30,248 bases of DNA from positions 1 to 30,248 of the IMG/VR virus record IMGVR_UViG_3300030329_005692; one strand, written 5' to 3'. This document shows, piece after piece, positions 1-9,200 of the stretch. The position numbers and the translations under genes were made by a program. The notes beneath the pieces were generated by a model, which saw nothing but the letters and a program-made list of their open reading frames with translations, searched no databases and was not told where the DNA came from. Each line of letters starts with the position of its first letter. The stretch's first letter is position 1. The stretch is from a virus.

Positions 1-152
1 CTGTCCCTTACCTCGTTTTTGGCAAGAAGCACCTCAAGCGTCGATATGCGCTTGTCGTTCTCGGCGGATTTGGCGGCCTCCTTCTTCAAGAAGAACCCCA
101 GCACCGACAGTGCCACGGTTACGCCGAGAAACATATATGATTCGAGTTCCAT
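1..152 (-). CDS. Membrane-anchored coiled-coil protein, 3' end off window (possible lysis accessory)
   Basis: The gene starts at ATG 152-150 and runs off the left edge, so only about 50 residues are visible. The start overlaps the stop of the gene before it (TGATG), as elsewhere in this operon. The visible part begins MELESYMFLGVTVALSVLGF, a short acidic N-terminus followed by one hydrophobic segment at about residues 7-22. A charged K/E/A-rich stretch follows (KKEAAKSAENDKRISTLEVL) that would form a helix or coiled coil. One N-terminal membrane anchor plus a coiled coil, placed after fibre genes, fits an inner-membrane spanin-like or small holin-associated phage protein. The missing C-terminus prevents a firm call. 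The reading frame is well supported; the function is inference. Confidence 0.7.
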   Translation of the reverse strand, partial: MELESYMFLGVTVALSVLGFFLKKEAAKSAENDKRISTLEVLLAKNEVRD

Positions 153-403
153 CAACTACCTGTCCATTCTGGATCTGCATCAACTAAATCAGAGGAATTA
201 AATAGTTGGTCGCATTTGTACACTCCGTCAGTTTTGACAGGGAATATAAATTTTCCCGCGTCCGCGTGTTCTGAGTTAGTCACCTGCGAAATCTCGGCAT
301 ACCTTTCGGTAGACCCCGAAGGCAGTTCCAACTCGGTCATAACAGACGCGTGTTTGTTGTTCCAACCACTTTCGGTTGCATATAATTTGAATTTCACGCT
401 CAT
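152..403 (-). CDS. Hypothetical 83-aa protein after the LamG-like adhesin
   Basis: I do not recognise a family. It starts at ATG 403 only 2 nt after the stop of the upstream adhesin gene, and its TGA overlaps the next ATG. This tight coupling is the main evidence that it is real. The protein begins MSVKFKLYATESGWNNKHAS and alternates short hydrophobic and polar stretches, as in a small beta-rich domain. It has no membrane segment and no cysteine pair. There is no obvious Shine-Dalgarno before its start, so translation may depend on termination of the upstream gene. Its position among fibre genes suggests a small virion or fibre-associated protein, but that is inference. Confidence 0.75.
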   Translation of the reverse strand: MSVKFKLYATESGWNNKHASVMTELELPSGSTERYAEISQVTNSEHADAGKFIFPVKTDGVYKCDQLFNSSDLVDADPEWTGS

Positions 404-405
404 AT

Positions 406-1566
406 TTAAAAGTCCGTCATAAATTTTTGCACCGTGCCTCCAGAGGTATAAGCGGAAGCTGTGGCATCAATAGGTATGCTGAAATTATCGTCATCAATCC
501 TAGTAACCAAATGGGTCCCATTAACTGCACTAGGTGAACCGGCAACTCCAGAAATAACTACCGTGGCATCATCCCGCATATGGTGGTTTGCCGCCGTTAT
601 TACGGCAGGATTTGCTTGAGATACACCGGTTATAGTCGAGGCGTACTTTGCTTGGAAATAGTCGATGAGTTTGTTTTTGTCATCGCTAGACAATTCGCCT
701 TGAAAAGCCATCAATTCATAAACGTTGGACTCCTGACCAAAACCCCGACCGTGAAGCAGGTGCATAATGACAAACTCTCCGGTATGAGTCCCCTCCATGT
801 CGCTCGCACCTCCGTGGTCACCATCGAAAAAGTAGTGCGTTTTCCCTGCTGAATTTCGTTGGCACATCATCATATGCGCCGCCATTCTAGGAGGATTGGC
901 TATGCCATTTATGTCAGGACGGCTGCCTGCACTACCGAAACCGCTCCAATAAGGATACTCGGCGGAAGTGTTATTCGACCAAAAGATTGTCCTGTTTGTG
1001 CCTACAGCAGCAGTGGCGTTGACCGTCCCTGCATGGACGACCCCTATACCACCACCTTGGTACTTGTTTTCAGCATTTATTATGTTATAGAAAGCGACCG
1101 TGGTAAACTCACCCAACCAACCTATAGGACCCTTCGCTCGAAAGAGGTCCGTGAGTAGCTGATCGGTCGTGTCCGTAACAAAGTAAGGTTTACCATTTAT
1201 ACCGTCTACGGTTTTATAAGTAGGTTGATTTGACGCCGTAGTTTGAATCTTGGTATATAAGTTGTCTGGATCGTTTTTAGATTTCCAGACCTCACTCGAA
1301 GCACCAAAAAGGGCACCGTCTGACGGATTGCCCGTGGCATCCACGCCATTGATAAAACCCGCATCAAAATGCGCGCGAGGGGTGACACTTAAAACATTTG
1401 TCCCATCCAAATCGTATGGACCGGTGTCCGGTGTGTAGACCTTCCAAGCCGCAGCTGTTCCGTCGTATAAAACGATCTGCTGAAGGTCGGATTGGTAATA
1501 CATGTCACCATCCGAGGGTGACCCGGGTCGGGCTGCTGCGTTTGCGATTACGTCTAAGGTTGCCAT
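406..1566 (-). CDS. Tail adhesin with LamG-like (concanavalin-type) and FCCH-like domains
   Basis: This 386-aa protein is probably a virion adhesin acting at the host surface. Its N-terminus (MATLDVIANAAARPGSPSDG, then MYYQSDLQQIVLYDG) has the look of phage head-to-tail or fibre attachment modules that carry a 'Y..D...Ly.ydG..W' pattern. Around residues 284-310 the sequence FQGELSSDDKNKLIDYFQAK matches the typical end of LamG/concanavalin A-like domains. At about residues 316-380 the pattern SQANPAVITAANHHMRDDAT ... GVAGSPSAVNGTHLV ... YTSGGTV matches the FCCH-type domain found widely in phage tail proteins. A GGAG ribosome site lies about 10 nt before ATG 1566. Family assignments come from remembered motif patterns, not a search. 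Confidence 0.8.
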   Translation of the reverse strand: MATLDVIANAAARPGSPSDGDMYYQSDLQQIVLYDGTAAAWKVYTPDTGPYDLDGTNVLSVTPRAHFDAGFINGVDATGNPSDGALFGASSEVWKSKNDPDNLYTKIQTTASNQPTYKTVDGINGKPYFVTDTTDQLLTDLFRAKGPIGWLGEFTTVAFYNIINAENKYQGGGIGVVHAGTVNATAAVGTNRTIFWSNNTSAEYPYWSGFGSAGSRPDINGIANPPRMAAHMMMCQRNSAGKTHYFFDGDHGGASDMEGTHTGEFVIMHLLHGRGFGQESNVYELMAFQGELSSDDKNKLIDYFQAKYASTITGVSQANPAVITAANHHMRDDATVVISGVAGSPSAVNGTHLVTRIDDDNFSIPIDATASAYTSGGTVQKFMTDF

Positions 1567-1568
1567 GA

Positions 1569-1865
1569 TTAATCTGCTCCGTGTTTAGTCCAAAAATCAC
1601 TACCGTAGGCCACGTATAACTGGCCTGTGGTTTTGTCATAAGCCAAGAAGCCTTGGGCATCGCCTGTTCTGGCGGCTAGGTTGGCTGTGGTGTCGATTGT
1701 TTCGACGTTAAATACACTACTACCTCCGTCACTCGACGGCACCCCGCTACCACCAAACGTGGACGGGCGGTTGGTCATGACGACAGAGGAATCCGTTCCG
1801 CTGAAGCGGTGTATTGGCTGAGGGATTCCGGCCTGTGTTATGGGCTTTATTGTTACTACGCTCAT
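1569..1865 (-). CDS. Small tail/fibre-associated protein (98 aa)
   Basis: The ATG at 1865-1863 overlaps the TGA of the preceding 44-aa gene (TGATG), so the two are probably translationally coupled. The protein is low in charge and rich in Gly, Ser and Thr. It ends with GDAQGFLAYDKTTGQLYVAY, then GSDFWTK, a short pattern (variable loop, Y, D, LY, W) often present at the ends of phage fibre or adhesin subunits. It resembles the N-terminal part of the next gene product, so the two may assemble together. The exact role is unknown. It has no signal peptide or membrane segment. Confidence 0.78.
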   Translation of the reverse strand: MSVVTIKPITQAGIPQPIHRFSGTDSSVVMTNRPSTFGGSGVPSSDGGSSVFNVETIDTTANLAARTGDAQGFLAYDKTTGQLYVAYGSDFWTKHGAD

Positions 1866-1999
1866 CAGCCTGTGTTTTTCAGTGGCTTGGGTCTATTGGG
1901 CAAAGTATACGCATGCGGTCTGGCGGTGCCGGTAGGAGCGCCGTTAGCGTCGTAAGTAACCCAGTTGATATGGGCTATGGTTGCGGTGGTAGTGGCCAT
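1865..1999 (-). CDS. 44-aa hypothetical protein in the fibre cluster
   Basis: This short gene fills the gap between the fibre-like gene ending at 2004 and the gene starting at 1865. ATG is at 1999-1997, 4 nt after the upstream TAA. Its TGA at 1867-1865 overlaps the next ATG by one base. The product begins MATTTATIAHINWVTYDANG and ends in a Pro/Lys-rich tail (LPNRPKPLKNTG). A small Thr-rich N-terminus followed by a 'W.tYd..G' motif fits a fragment of a phage adhesin repeat. I recognise no family. Support rests on exact packing between neighbours and start-stop coupling. The Shine-Dalgarno is weak. Confidence 0.65.
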   Translation of the reverse strand: MATTTATIAHINWVTYDANGAPTGTARPHAYTLPNRPKPLKNTG

Positions 2000-2003
2000 G
2001 ATA

Positions 2004-3173
2004 TTAAATGAAAAGTTTACCCACGGGCGTAAGCTGGTTGTTCGTTGTGCCGAATTCGGGATAGGACGACTCCAAATTCACCCCCGCACCCGCGCTGGTT
2101 TCATGAATGCCGCCGAATGCGATGTCCTGCTCGCCTGGGCCGAATCCGCTGTCAGCTCTACCGAAGTACCCCACGCCGTAGTAATCGCTGACTCCCGTAC
2201 TACTTGTCACCGCAGCCTCACTCACGCTTCCACCACTAGAGCCGTAATACCACATACCGAGCGCGAACGCGTACGAGCTCTGGGATGAGCTGTTCATCTT
2301 ATGGAAGAAGGGCATAACTGGAATCGTGACTCCGTTCATGTCTTCGGCGTCTACCGTGGTTATGGTCGTACCATCACCGCAATAGACGTATATTTCGTAA
2401 AACCCGCTCCCCTGCATATGGTTATTTACATACGAGTTCGACTCGATGTTGGGCGTGCTTGCGCCGGATTGACCGAATGCGCTGTCGACGTCACTGGTTA
2501 TGTATCCACCACCCGCCGCGTAATATTTATAATTACCCGAAAGCTGCGGGCCTGTGATTTTTCCATAATACTGGTTGCTTCCATCCCAGTCCGTGTACCC
2601 GCTACTCGCGTAATTATTTTCACTATTATCGTCGAAATTGAGGTAATTCGTTACCTTGGTGCGGTCGCACACTATTGACGCGAAGCCATACAGGTTACCA
2701 ACATCGCCATCCACGAAATACTTATCCGTGGCATAGTTCGTTATCGTGGCATACGCGCCCTGCCCCTTGAGGAAAACCTTGGAGGTCTTTGCAAACTCGC
2801 GAGCATCTGTCTCAACGCTTGCTGCGCCGTCAATCGCCACGTAAAACCCCGAACCTTTCTGGTAGCTCTCAGCCGTTTGAACGACATAGCAGTAGAACCC
2901 AGCGCCTAAAGTTGATGTATTGGGCACTGTTATAGTGATGTCGTTCGAGCTCGAATCGCATGCGATAACTTTGCCTAGGTCGCCGGAAACCAAAGTGTAA
3001 TCTGTGGTCTTGGTGTCTATGGTACGAGCTCCTCCACCACCTCCGGCAGCCATGAGGTTGTTTACGCTGATTCTTTTGGTGGCGGCTGCGTCCGTATCCA
3101 CAATGACGAGTTCGTCGTCATTGGCCGGCGTTGCGTTCAGCTCGGTAAGTTCGGTTATCTTTTTATTGGCCAT
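2004..3173 (-). CDS. Tail fibre-like structural protein
   Basis: This 389-aa protein opens with MANKKITELTELNATPANDD, then ELVIVDTDAAATKRISVNNL. This 'KITeLtel....DdeLvivD....TkrIs..nL' pattern is common at the N-terminus of phage tail-fibre or spike proteins, where it anchors the fibre to the virion. A poly-Gly linker (residues about 44-48) and a long Gly/Ser/Tyr/Asn-rich, beta-prone body follow. The body shows no clear enzymatic motif. Repeated aromatic-Gly patches (SGFYEIYVYCG, ALGMWYYGSSGG) suit a receptor-binding surface. AGGAG lies 9 nt before ATG 3173 and includes the end of the upstream gene. The role in host attachment is inferred from the N-terminal module and the neighbouring adhesins. 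Confidence 0.82.
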   Translation of the reverse strand: MANKKITELTELNATPANDDELVIVDTDAAATKRISVNNLMAAGGGGGARTIDTKTTDYTLVSGDLGKVIACDSSSNDITITVPNTSTLGAGFYCYVVQTAESYQKGSGFYVAIDGAASVETDAREFAKTSKVFLKGQGAYATITNYATDKYFVDGDVGNLYGFASIVCDRTKVTNYLNFDDNSENNYASSGYTDWDGSNQYYGKITGPQLSGNYKYYAAGGGYITSDVDSAFGQSGASTPNIESNSYVNNHMQGSGFYEIYVYCGDGTTITTVDAEDMNGVTIPVMPFFHKMNSSSQSSYAFALGMWYYGSSGGSVSEAAVTSSTGVSDYYGVGYFGRADSGFGPGEQDIAFGGIHETSAGAGVNLESSYPEFGTTNNQLTPVGKLFI

Positions 3174-3179
3174 TGTATG

Positions 3180-3395
3180 TTACTCCTGTACGAGGAAGTC
3201 TCCTGCTTCTGTTGTTAAAAAGTCTCCCGCCTGAGTCTTAAGACCTGTGGTCGGGGTCGTGGTTACGAATAAGTTATTGAAAGTAGCTTTTACGGCGGCG
3301 GGGGCCGACTTGGATATGCGCGTGGCAACGCTGGCCAAGCTTGTGCTGAGCCGGTACGGACGATCCACCGTTTTCTTTGACTTGGATGTACTCAT
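3180..3395 (-). CDS. 71-aa protein with AGDFL C-terminal repeat
   Basis: The ATG at 3395 overlaps the upstream TGA (ATGA) and the stop lies 6 nt before the fibre gene. The N-terminal half is basic and Ser/Lys-rich (MSTSKSKKTVDRPYR). The C-terminus carries a short duplication, QAGDFLTTEAGDFLVQE, in which AGDFL occurs twice with a 9-residue period. Similar 'ttEaGD.L..E' repeats are familiar from small phage tail or fibre-associated proteins, so a minor structural role next to the fibre is plausible. No catalytic motif or membrane segment is present. Confidence 0.75.
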   Translation of the reverse strand: MSTSKSKKTVDRPYRLSTSLASVATRISKSAPAAVKATFNNLFVTTTPTTGLKTQAGDFLTTEAGDFLVQE

Positions 3396-3610
3396 CGCTT
3401 GAAGGCCTGCGCCCTGTTGGTTTTGGTTATTTTGTCAGGGAATCCGTCCAAGGCTCCCGAAGGAGCGGTATCTGTAAAAGACACGCCGAGAGAACCGCCG
3501 TTCAACCCGGTCTTGGTAAACACTTTCTCGGATGTCTTAAATGCAGCCGAGTCCCTTTGACGAGTGCGGAGCCTGTCAAGCCTCCTGTAATTTATGCTTT
3601 TTTCAGCCAT
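3392..3610 (-). CDS. 72-aa basic hypothetical protein
   Basis: I do not recognise a family. ATG 3610 lies inside the last codons of the upstream gene (8-nt overlap, other frame). Its own TGA overlaps the next ATG, giving continuous translational coupling. The protein begins MAEKSINYRRLDRLRTRQRD and is Arg/Lys-rich, with a Gly/Ser/Thr-rich middle (GLNGGSLGVSFTD). It is one of four small genes between portal and fibre, where connector, decoration or head-completion proteins often lie. Nothing in the sequence itself shows which of these it is. Confidence 0.72.
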   Translation of the reverse strand: MAEKSINYRRLDRLRTRQRDSAAFKTSEKVFTKTGLNGGSLGVSFTDTAPSGALDGFPDKITKTNRAQAFKR

Positions 3611-3893
3611 TATTTTTTCTTACTTTAAACATTTCAGGATTTTTTATTTTCCTGTTTTTGACTTCGACCTTAAGAGATCTCTCCACCAGTTGCAGAGGCG
3701 AAAGCTGATCGAGAGCATTGACCACAGCTTTATTCTGCATCGTTTCCAAAGAGTCGGCTTTGGGGTCAAGCGTGGCCGCCAGATAGCGGTCTCTTTCTTT
3801 TCGAAAGACTGACTCAATATGTAAAAAGGCTTCACTGGTCGCTAATCGTTTAAGGTCGGAAAGCTGATCGAATACAATTATATCAGAAGCCAT
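3603..3893 (-). CDS. 96-aa helical hypothetical protein
   Basis: I recognise no family. ATG 3893 overlaps the upstream TGA (TGATG) and the 3' end overlaps the next gene by 8 nt. The protein starts MASDIIVFDQLSDLKRLATS and is dominated by charged amphipathic helix, with a Lys/Arg-rich tail (KVEVKNRKIKNPEMFKVRKN). A second open frame inside it (3644-3835, same strand, another phase) was judged a shadow. Small helical proteins next to a portal gene can be head-completion or scaffold-like factors, but no motif confirms this. Confidence 0.75.
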   Translation of the reverse strand: MASDIIVFDQLSDLKRLATSEAFLHIESVFRKERDRYLAATLDPKADSLETMQNKAVVNALDQLSPLQLVERSLKVEVKNRKIKNPEMFKVRKNNG

Positions 3894-4198
3894 CAGCTGT
3901 TGGACCTGAAAGTTCTGGTTGATTTCCCGATAACTCCCGTATCTTTTTTTACCAAGTCCTTGGTGGAGCCCGCGTCTGTGCCGTCTACGAAAGTGACGTT
4001 TCTAGCCGCCCCGAACTCGGGGAACCCCGCGGAGTATATGCGCTTCCTTACATTCAACAAGGACGTATCTCTCGAACGAGTGCGTAATCCGCTGATTTTA
4101 CGGGAGAAAGTTGTGGCCCGAGCGCCTTTCTTGGACGTAATCGTGTTAGTTGACCCGTGAGTGTATCGGGCGGGAGTGTTGTGTGTATATACTGCCAT
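3893..4198 (-). CDS. 101-aa basic protein directly after the portal
   Basis: Translation starts at ATG 4198, 5 nt after the portal stop, with AGGA overlapping the portal's last codons at good spacing. The protein begins MAVYTHNTPARYTHGSTNTI and is strongly basic (many Arg/Lys, few acidic residues), with Thr/Ser-rich segments and no hydrophobic stretch. A basic, probably partly disordered protein at this position could contact DNA or the portal ring, but I recognise no family. It is the first of four small genes in a row before the fibre gene. Confidence 0.78.
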   Translation of the reverse strand: MAVYTHNTPARYTHGSTNTITSKKGARATTFSRKISGLRTRSRDTSLLNVRKRIYSAGFPEFGAARNVTFVDGTDAGSTKDLVKKDTGVIGKSTRTFRSNS

Positions 4199-4203
4199 GA
4201 CTG

Positions 4204-6225
4204 TTATCCTGCTTGCTGTTGATATTGATTGGCTCCAGCTTGGTTGCTGTTACCCATCGCCTGCACGGCACCTTCGGTATTCGCGCCCGCTGCGGGCGGT
4301 GCACCAGCGCCGTCTTGTAATAATTTCATAATTTCCGCCTCTTGTCGAGGGTCGGGTGGTGCTTCTTGTGGAAGAAGCTCATCCGTATTCTCGTAACCCA
4401 TGGCATCCAGCATACGCTTGAGCATAGGTCGGGTAAAGGGTCTAAGCTCCGGCGGATAGTTGAAATACCGCTCTTGAACCTGTAAAGCCAGCTGTGATTT
4501 TTCTATCGCCCTTTGGCCTTGGTCCCTTGACAAGATGACTGAGACATTCATGTCGAGATCTTTGACCATTTCCGGAGTCATCGTCCCAAAGTTCTCAACT
4601 TGCCCCTCCATGTAGGTGTATACCTCGGCTTGATCCATGGTTGCCATGGCGACCTTGACCATTTTGGTAAGGTGATCTTCAAAACCCCTTACTATGCGGC
4701 GCATCCACCTACGGCCTATTTTCGAAGCTTCGCGGAGAGTGGCCTCAACGCCAGTAGCCGTGTTCGCGGGCGCGAGTGCTTGATAATCACCCTGAGCCAT
4801 GTTGCTCACGCCAAACCACAGCTGAACCAACCCGAACACAAAGTCTATGTGTCCTTGTGTGTCCCTGTCCATACTAGGCATTTGGGCGAAATTTATGAAA
4901 TCGTCTATCGTATGCTGGTCTTTCAACTCGAATACTTTACCTGCATGAAGCTCCACCTCGTCAGGCTCATCTTCCACGGCATTGGGGTTGACGCCCACTA
5001 TGGGGTTGGCTGCAAGCTCGTTTCTGTAGCTCTGTGAGTTGAACTGTTTGTCGATATACTCTTGGTATGGGAGTATTCTTTCCGGAAGACTAGGACCCCA
5101 CCACCTGTTCTGGTATTTGTTTATAGCGATGGTGCTGTATGGAACCCTATTATCGGGAGTCACTTTAGCTACGTATTCGTAGTATAGTATTTTACGAGTT
5201 TCAGGCTCTAGGAAAACAACTATGTCTTGCGGTGTACCCGTCCCCAAGACATCTCTTTTAATCCAGCACTCCACCACTTGGATAATAGGATTTTCGTCGT
5301 CGTCAAAAGACAGGTTTTCCTTGTAGTCGTCGTTTTTTACGGACTCAGTTCTGGGGTTAGCGTCTTTCTTAACCATGTTCTTGAAATTCTCGAAAGTACA
5401 CCAGTCTCTTTCCAGGAACATGTCTTGAGCCCATCGAAGAGGTTTGTCATAGAGCTCCATTATAGCATCGGCGTTTTCTATGTTTTCCACGTTTGTGGAG
5501 CACAAGAATCTATCTGAATCCACTACAACGGTTCTAGGACCTTTGTACTTAACCTGCTCTGTGGGAACGCCTTCCGGGTAAGGTTTGAATTCATGTAAAC
5601 CGGGCTGCATAACGAAAGAAGGATCGGCTTCCAGCCTAAGCTCCGGATTCCCCGTAAGAGGATCTATGGAGGGAGCGAAAATCGCCTCTCCCTCAACTAT
5701 GGGTCCTATGTCCAACAACTGCTCGAACTCCCCGGTTCCGTTGTTGAAAAGAGCGTTTCTTTCATAGTCCATCCATCGACTGGTGCGCTCTTCGAACACC
5801 GCCTTCATTATGGCGGCTCTCTGTACAAAGATATGGAGATAAGATTCTTCTAATCTCTCCCGAGCTTTTGCCCCTTTTTCGAGCTTCCAGTTAAAGTATT
5901 TATCGTAGGATTCCGCCGTTTTTATATCCGAAGGCCCTTGAGGAGCGAATTTGAAATAAGGACTTGTTCCGGTTATCTCGTCCTCGGCTCGGGCCATGAA
6001 ATGATCCACCACCAAGCTAGTCAAAGGCACGGAAACATTGGAATAATCAAATATGCTGTCGCGTGTGGCTCTGTCCTTGCGGTTATTGTTATATATGGCC
6101 CATCCTAATTTATCAGCGTCTATTCTGTCGGCATTGTCAGCTTTTAACTGCTCCAACCTATCCATTAAATAATCAGTCAGTTTTCTCTCCTGACTTTCCG
6201 TGATTCTAAAATTAGTGGTTCTCAT
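4204..6225 (-). CDS. Portal protein
   Basis: This 673-aa protein is called as the dodecameric portal through which DNA enters and leaves the head. The N-terminal helix region (RKLTDYLMDRLEQLKADNAD) is followed by an alpha/beta body. The segment RWWGPSLPERILPYQEYIDK at about residues 373-392 and the later helical stretch with NMAQGDYQALAPANTATGVE at about 470-490 are typical of large podovirus-type portals, where the 'P....AtGve.t' element precedes the long stem helices. The C-terminus is Gln/Ala/Gly-rich (GNSNQAGANQYQQQAG), probably a flexible barrel tail. The length is in the usual range for large portals. It follows the 1815-aa gene by 2 nt, with a weak ribosome site. It is separated from the large terminase by three giant genes, which is unusual. 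Confidence 0.92.
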   Translation of the reverse strand: MRTTNFRITESQERKLTDYLMDRLEQLKADNADRIDADKLGWAIYNNNRKDRATRDSIFDYSNVSVPLTSLVVDHFMARAEDEITGTSPYFKFAPQGPSDIKTAESYDKYFNWKLEKGAKARERLEESYLHIFVQRAAIMKAVFEERTSRWMDYERNALFNNGTGEFEQLLDIGPIVEGEAIFAPSIDPLTGNPELRLEADPSFVMQPGLHEFKPYPEGVPTEQVKYKGPRTVVVDSDRFLCSTNVENIENADAIMELYDKPLRWAQDMFLERDWCTFENFKNMVKKDANPRTESVKNDDYKENLSFDDDENPIIQVVECWIKRDVLGTGTPQDIVVFLEPETRKILYYEYVAKVTPDNRVPYSTIAINKYQNRWWGPSLPERILPYQEYIDKQFNSQSYRNELAANPIVGVNPNAVEDEPDEVELHAGKVFELKDQHTIDDFINFAQMPSMDRDTQGHIDFVFGLVQLWFGVSNMAQGDYQALAPANTATGVEATLREASKIGRRWMRRIVRGFEDHLTKMVKVAMATMDQAEVYTYMEGQVENFGTMTPEMVKDLDMNVSVILSRDQGQRAIEKSQLALQVQERYFNYPPELRPFTRPMLKRMLDAMGYENTDELLPQEAPPDPRQEAEIMKLLQDGAGAPPAAGANTEGAVQAMGNSNQAGANQYQQQAG

Positions 6226-6227
6226 TA

Positions 6228-9200
6228 CTATGCAAGGATACCTAAAGCTCGGGCTTTTGCAAGAGCTCTACGGGTGGCTTGGATCTTCTTATTGCGTAAT
6301 TCTTCAAGTTTCTCATTTTTCTCACTCTTCGAGAGACGGCTCGATTTTATCTTGGTCTCCATCCTCATAAGAGCTTTTCGGGCTGTATCCGCGGCATCCA
6401 CGAAGGCTTTGGCTTTTATAAGCTTGGCGTTTACTTGAGCGCCTTGCCTAGACGCATCCGCACTTACGTTTTTCTCCAGATTCTTAACGTATCTATCGGC
6501 TATTAAGGTTCTTTTTCTCAGGTCGTAAAATCTTTTGGTAGTGATCCAGTCGGATGTCTCGCTGACAAAAAATCTACGGGCTATCGGTACATCTTTCGAT
6601 TTAGGGGCGTCCCAATCAAAGATAGCGGATCCTACATCCCAAACGCCGAGAGCAGCTTTCATAGGTCCTCCGAAATAACCCTCCACAAAATGCTCGAGCA
6701 TACTACCCGACATAATAGGTTCTATGTCGTTCTCCAAAGGATACTCTAATTTGGGTCTCCCCACACCTAGTGAGTGAGCCATGTTTCTAATGGAGCCGGG
6801 AGTGACTTCGTCACCTCCCATAAGGGAGTTGGCCAGCTGAGATATTTTAGCGTAGAAAGGATGGGTTCCCGGCATGTTTCTGTAAGCGGCGGGTACGGGA
6901 GCCCCGAAATCCAAATCATCTCTTTCTATCGGAGCTCCATAGAACTTCTCATTGGCAGCATATTGCAGAATAGGATCGATAAAAGTGGGTAGAGGTACAG
7001 GAAGGGGGAAGGAGTTGCTCCACGGGTTCAGTTGGTTGTCCACGTTGTTTATAAACGAAAGCGTGGAATCGATAAGACCTTTGTCCTCGGGGCCTGACAT
7101 CACGTCCGCCATTCTTTGACCCATGGCCCAGAAAATACTATAGCCCCAAGGTATGGGGAGTCTCACGCGCTTATCCGTACCCGGTACATAGAAAATCATA
7201 TTACTGTCCCGCTCCCACGTACCTAAATTGTCGAACTCGCTCCTGTCTTCTTCGTCGTCTCTGGGAGCGAATATTCTATTGTAAATAGCGTTGGCTATGG
7301 ATGCTGACATTATAAGCAAAATAAGATTCAACCCGTCCTTACCACCTCTGTTCATTATGGCGCGCATAACCCTGATGTTACCTTGAACACCTGCGTTAAA
7401 GAACAACCACAAAGCCCCCATATTGGAACCCCATTCTCCTTTTTTATTGAAGTCCACAGTTACGTTACGAGCTACTTGAACAGCGTCCTTTGTAGTAAAA
7501 CCCATACGCAAAGCCTCCGTGAAAGCGATCAACCTGACGGAGTTTTCGATTGAGGAGTTTCCGTCGTTTACCATTGTCTCAACGAACTTCATGCCTTTGG
7601 CGAACTTACCAGGGTTAGTACCGCTCAAACCATTGGATTTACCACCACCCCAAGACGGAGGAAGCCATTGCCGTGGGTTTTTGCTGAATTTGGCGGGCTC
7701 CGTTTTCTTTTCAAAATCCTGCAACATCTCGCCAATTGTGGAGAACTTGAAAAACCCGGTCTTTCCGCCAGCCTGAGCGAATATACGCATCATAACCGCC
7801 GTATCGTTTAAAAACGCTTCTCTTTTAGCTCCTTTTGAGCTTTCGAACTCTTGTAATAGGAGAGCACCCTCTCCTTTTTTCATCTTACCCCCCATGGCCT
7901 CCATGGCTTTTTCATTATTCCATATGGCTTTAATAGCCCCACCGATCCTTCTAAGATCCAGAACTTTGGTGGCGAAAGCTTTCTTTTCATCCTCTCTCAA
8001 ATTAAGAAACGCACCCTGCATGTCCCGGGTCAAATTAGCTAGCATGAATTCGGGGTTCCATGCGGTGAAAGCGCGAGCCATCAAACGCGTTACGGGGTTT
8101 ATTATTTTAAGAATCCCGTTCATACGCTCGTACTTGGTGTTTTTTAAGGCTCGGGCGAACATCCTACCTCTGTCGTTATCCTTGAACCTTATTATGTGGG
8201 GTTTTCCTTGAACCATGTGAACCAAAGAAAGTTCTTCCTTTTTCCCCTCTAGTTTTCGGAGTACTTTTCTTTTACCCATAGTGGGTATTTTGTTTATCGT
8301 TTTACCCACTTCATTTTCTGTAACGGAGCTGACCACTTTATAGTACTCGCCTTCTTCCACAGGTTCTAACTCAAATATTTCGCTAAACTCTTTGTGTAGG
8401 TACTTTATGTGGCTTTCCAAAAGCTCGTCCGTCTTGTATCCTTCGAACCACAAGGGGTGCTCTTCCTTTATCTGGGCTATTTTTTCCTTGTTCAAACCAC
8501 CCTCAAGAGCTTTGTCCAAAAGACTTAAAAGAGAGTGAAATTCTACCACGCTTCCTCTTACCTCCGATTTCAAATTCCATATCACGGCTTCCGAGTGAGC
8601 TTGGAAGGCGCGCGGCATAGTGAGCCTCGGACTAGGCGGTTTGACACCTACCACACGGCCTTTGGAGTCGTAAACCGGAGCTCCGGAAGGAGAGTCCCAT
8701 CCTCTGCCTTTGTTTGTGCTGGTTTCGCCTTTAGCCTGAGCCAATCTTTCCGTTCTTTCATACTCCGCGGACTCCCCCATGAAACCTATGAAGGGTGTGT
8801 ATTGATACCCTCCTTGGAACATGTACACGTCCCCAACCTTTAGTTTTAACTCCTCGGATTCCTTTTTTACCAAACCAAGCTTAAGAACATCTATCGTCTC
8901 AGGGCTTAGACGTTCGGATCCACCGGCTTTCTTAGTACGGATTATGCTTTCCTCCAGAGTCAAGGCGGCGGACCAGAAAACTAAAGACGTTTCTTTGTTT
9001 CGTTCATCTTCCCTCGGGACTCCGGATTTGGACAACTCCTTCAATTTGGCACGCACGGCCTTTTCGTATTTCTTTATATCCCCGTCCGTCTCATCCACTA
9101 GAATACCGCCTTGAACCAAAGGCATCAATTTGGATCTCATGTTAGGAGCGCGCGTATTCAGTATAGCCATGCGTATGGTGTGCTCCGTGGAGGTCATTCC

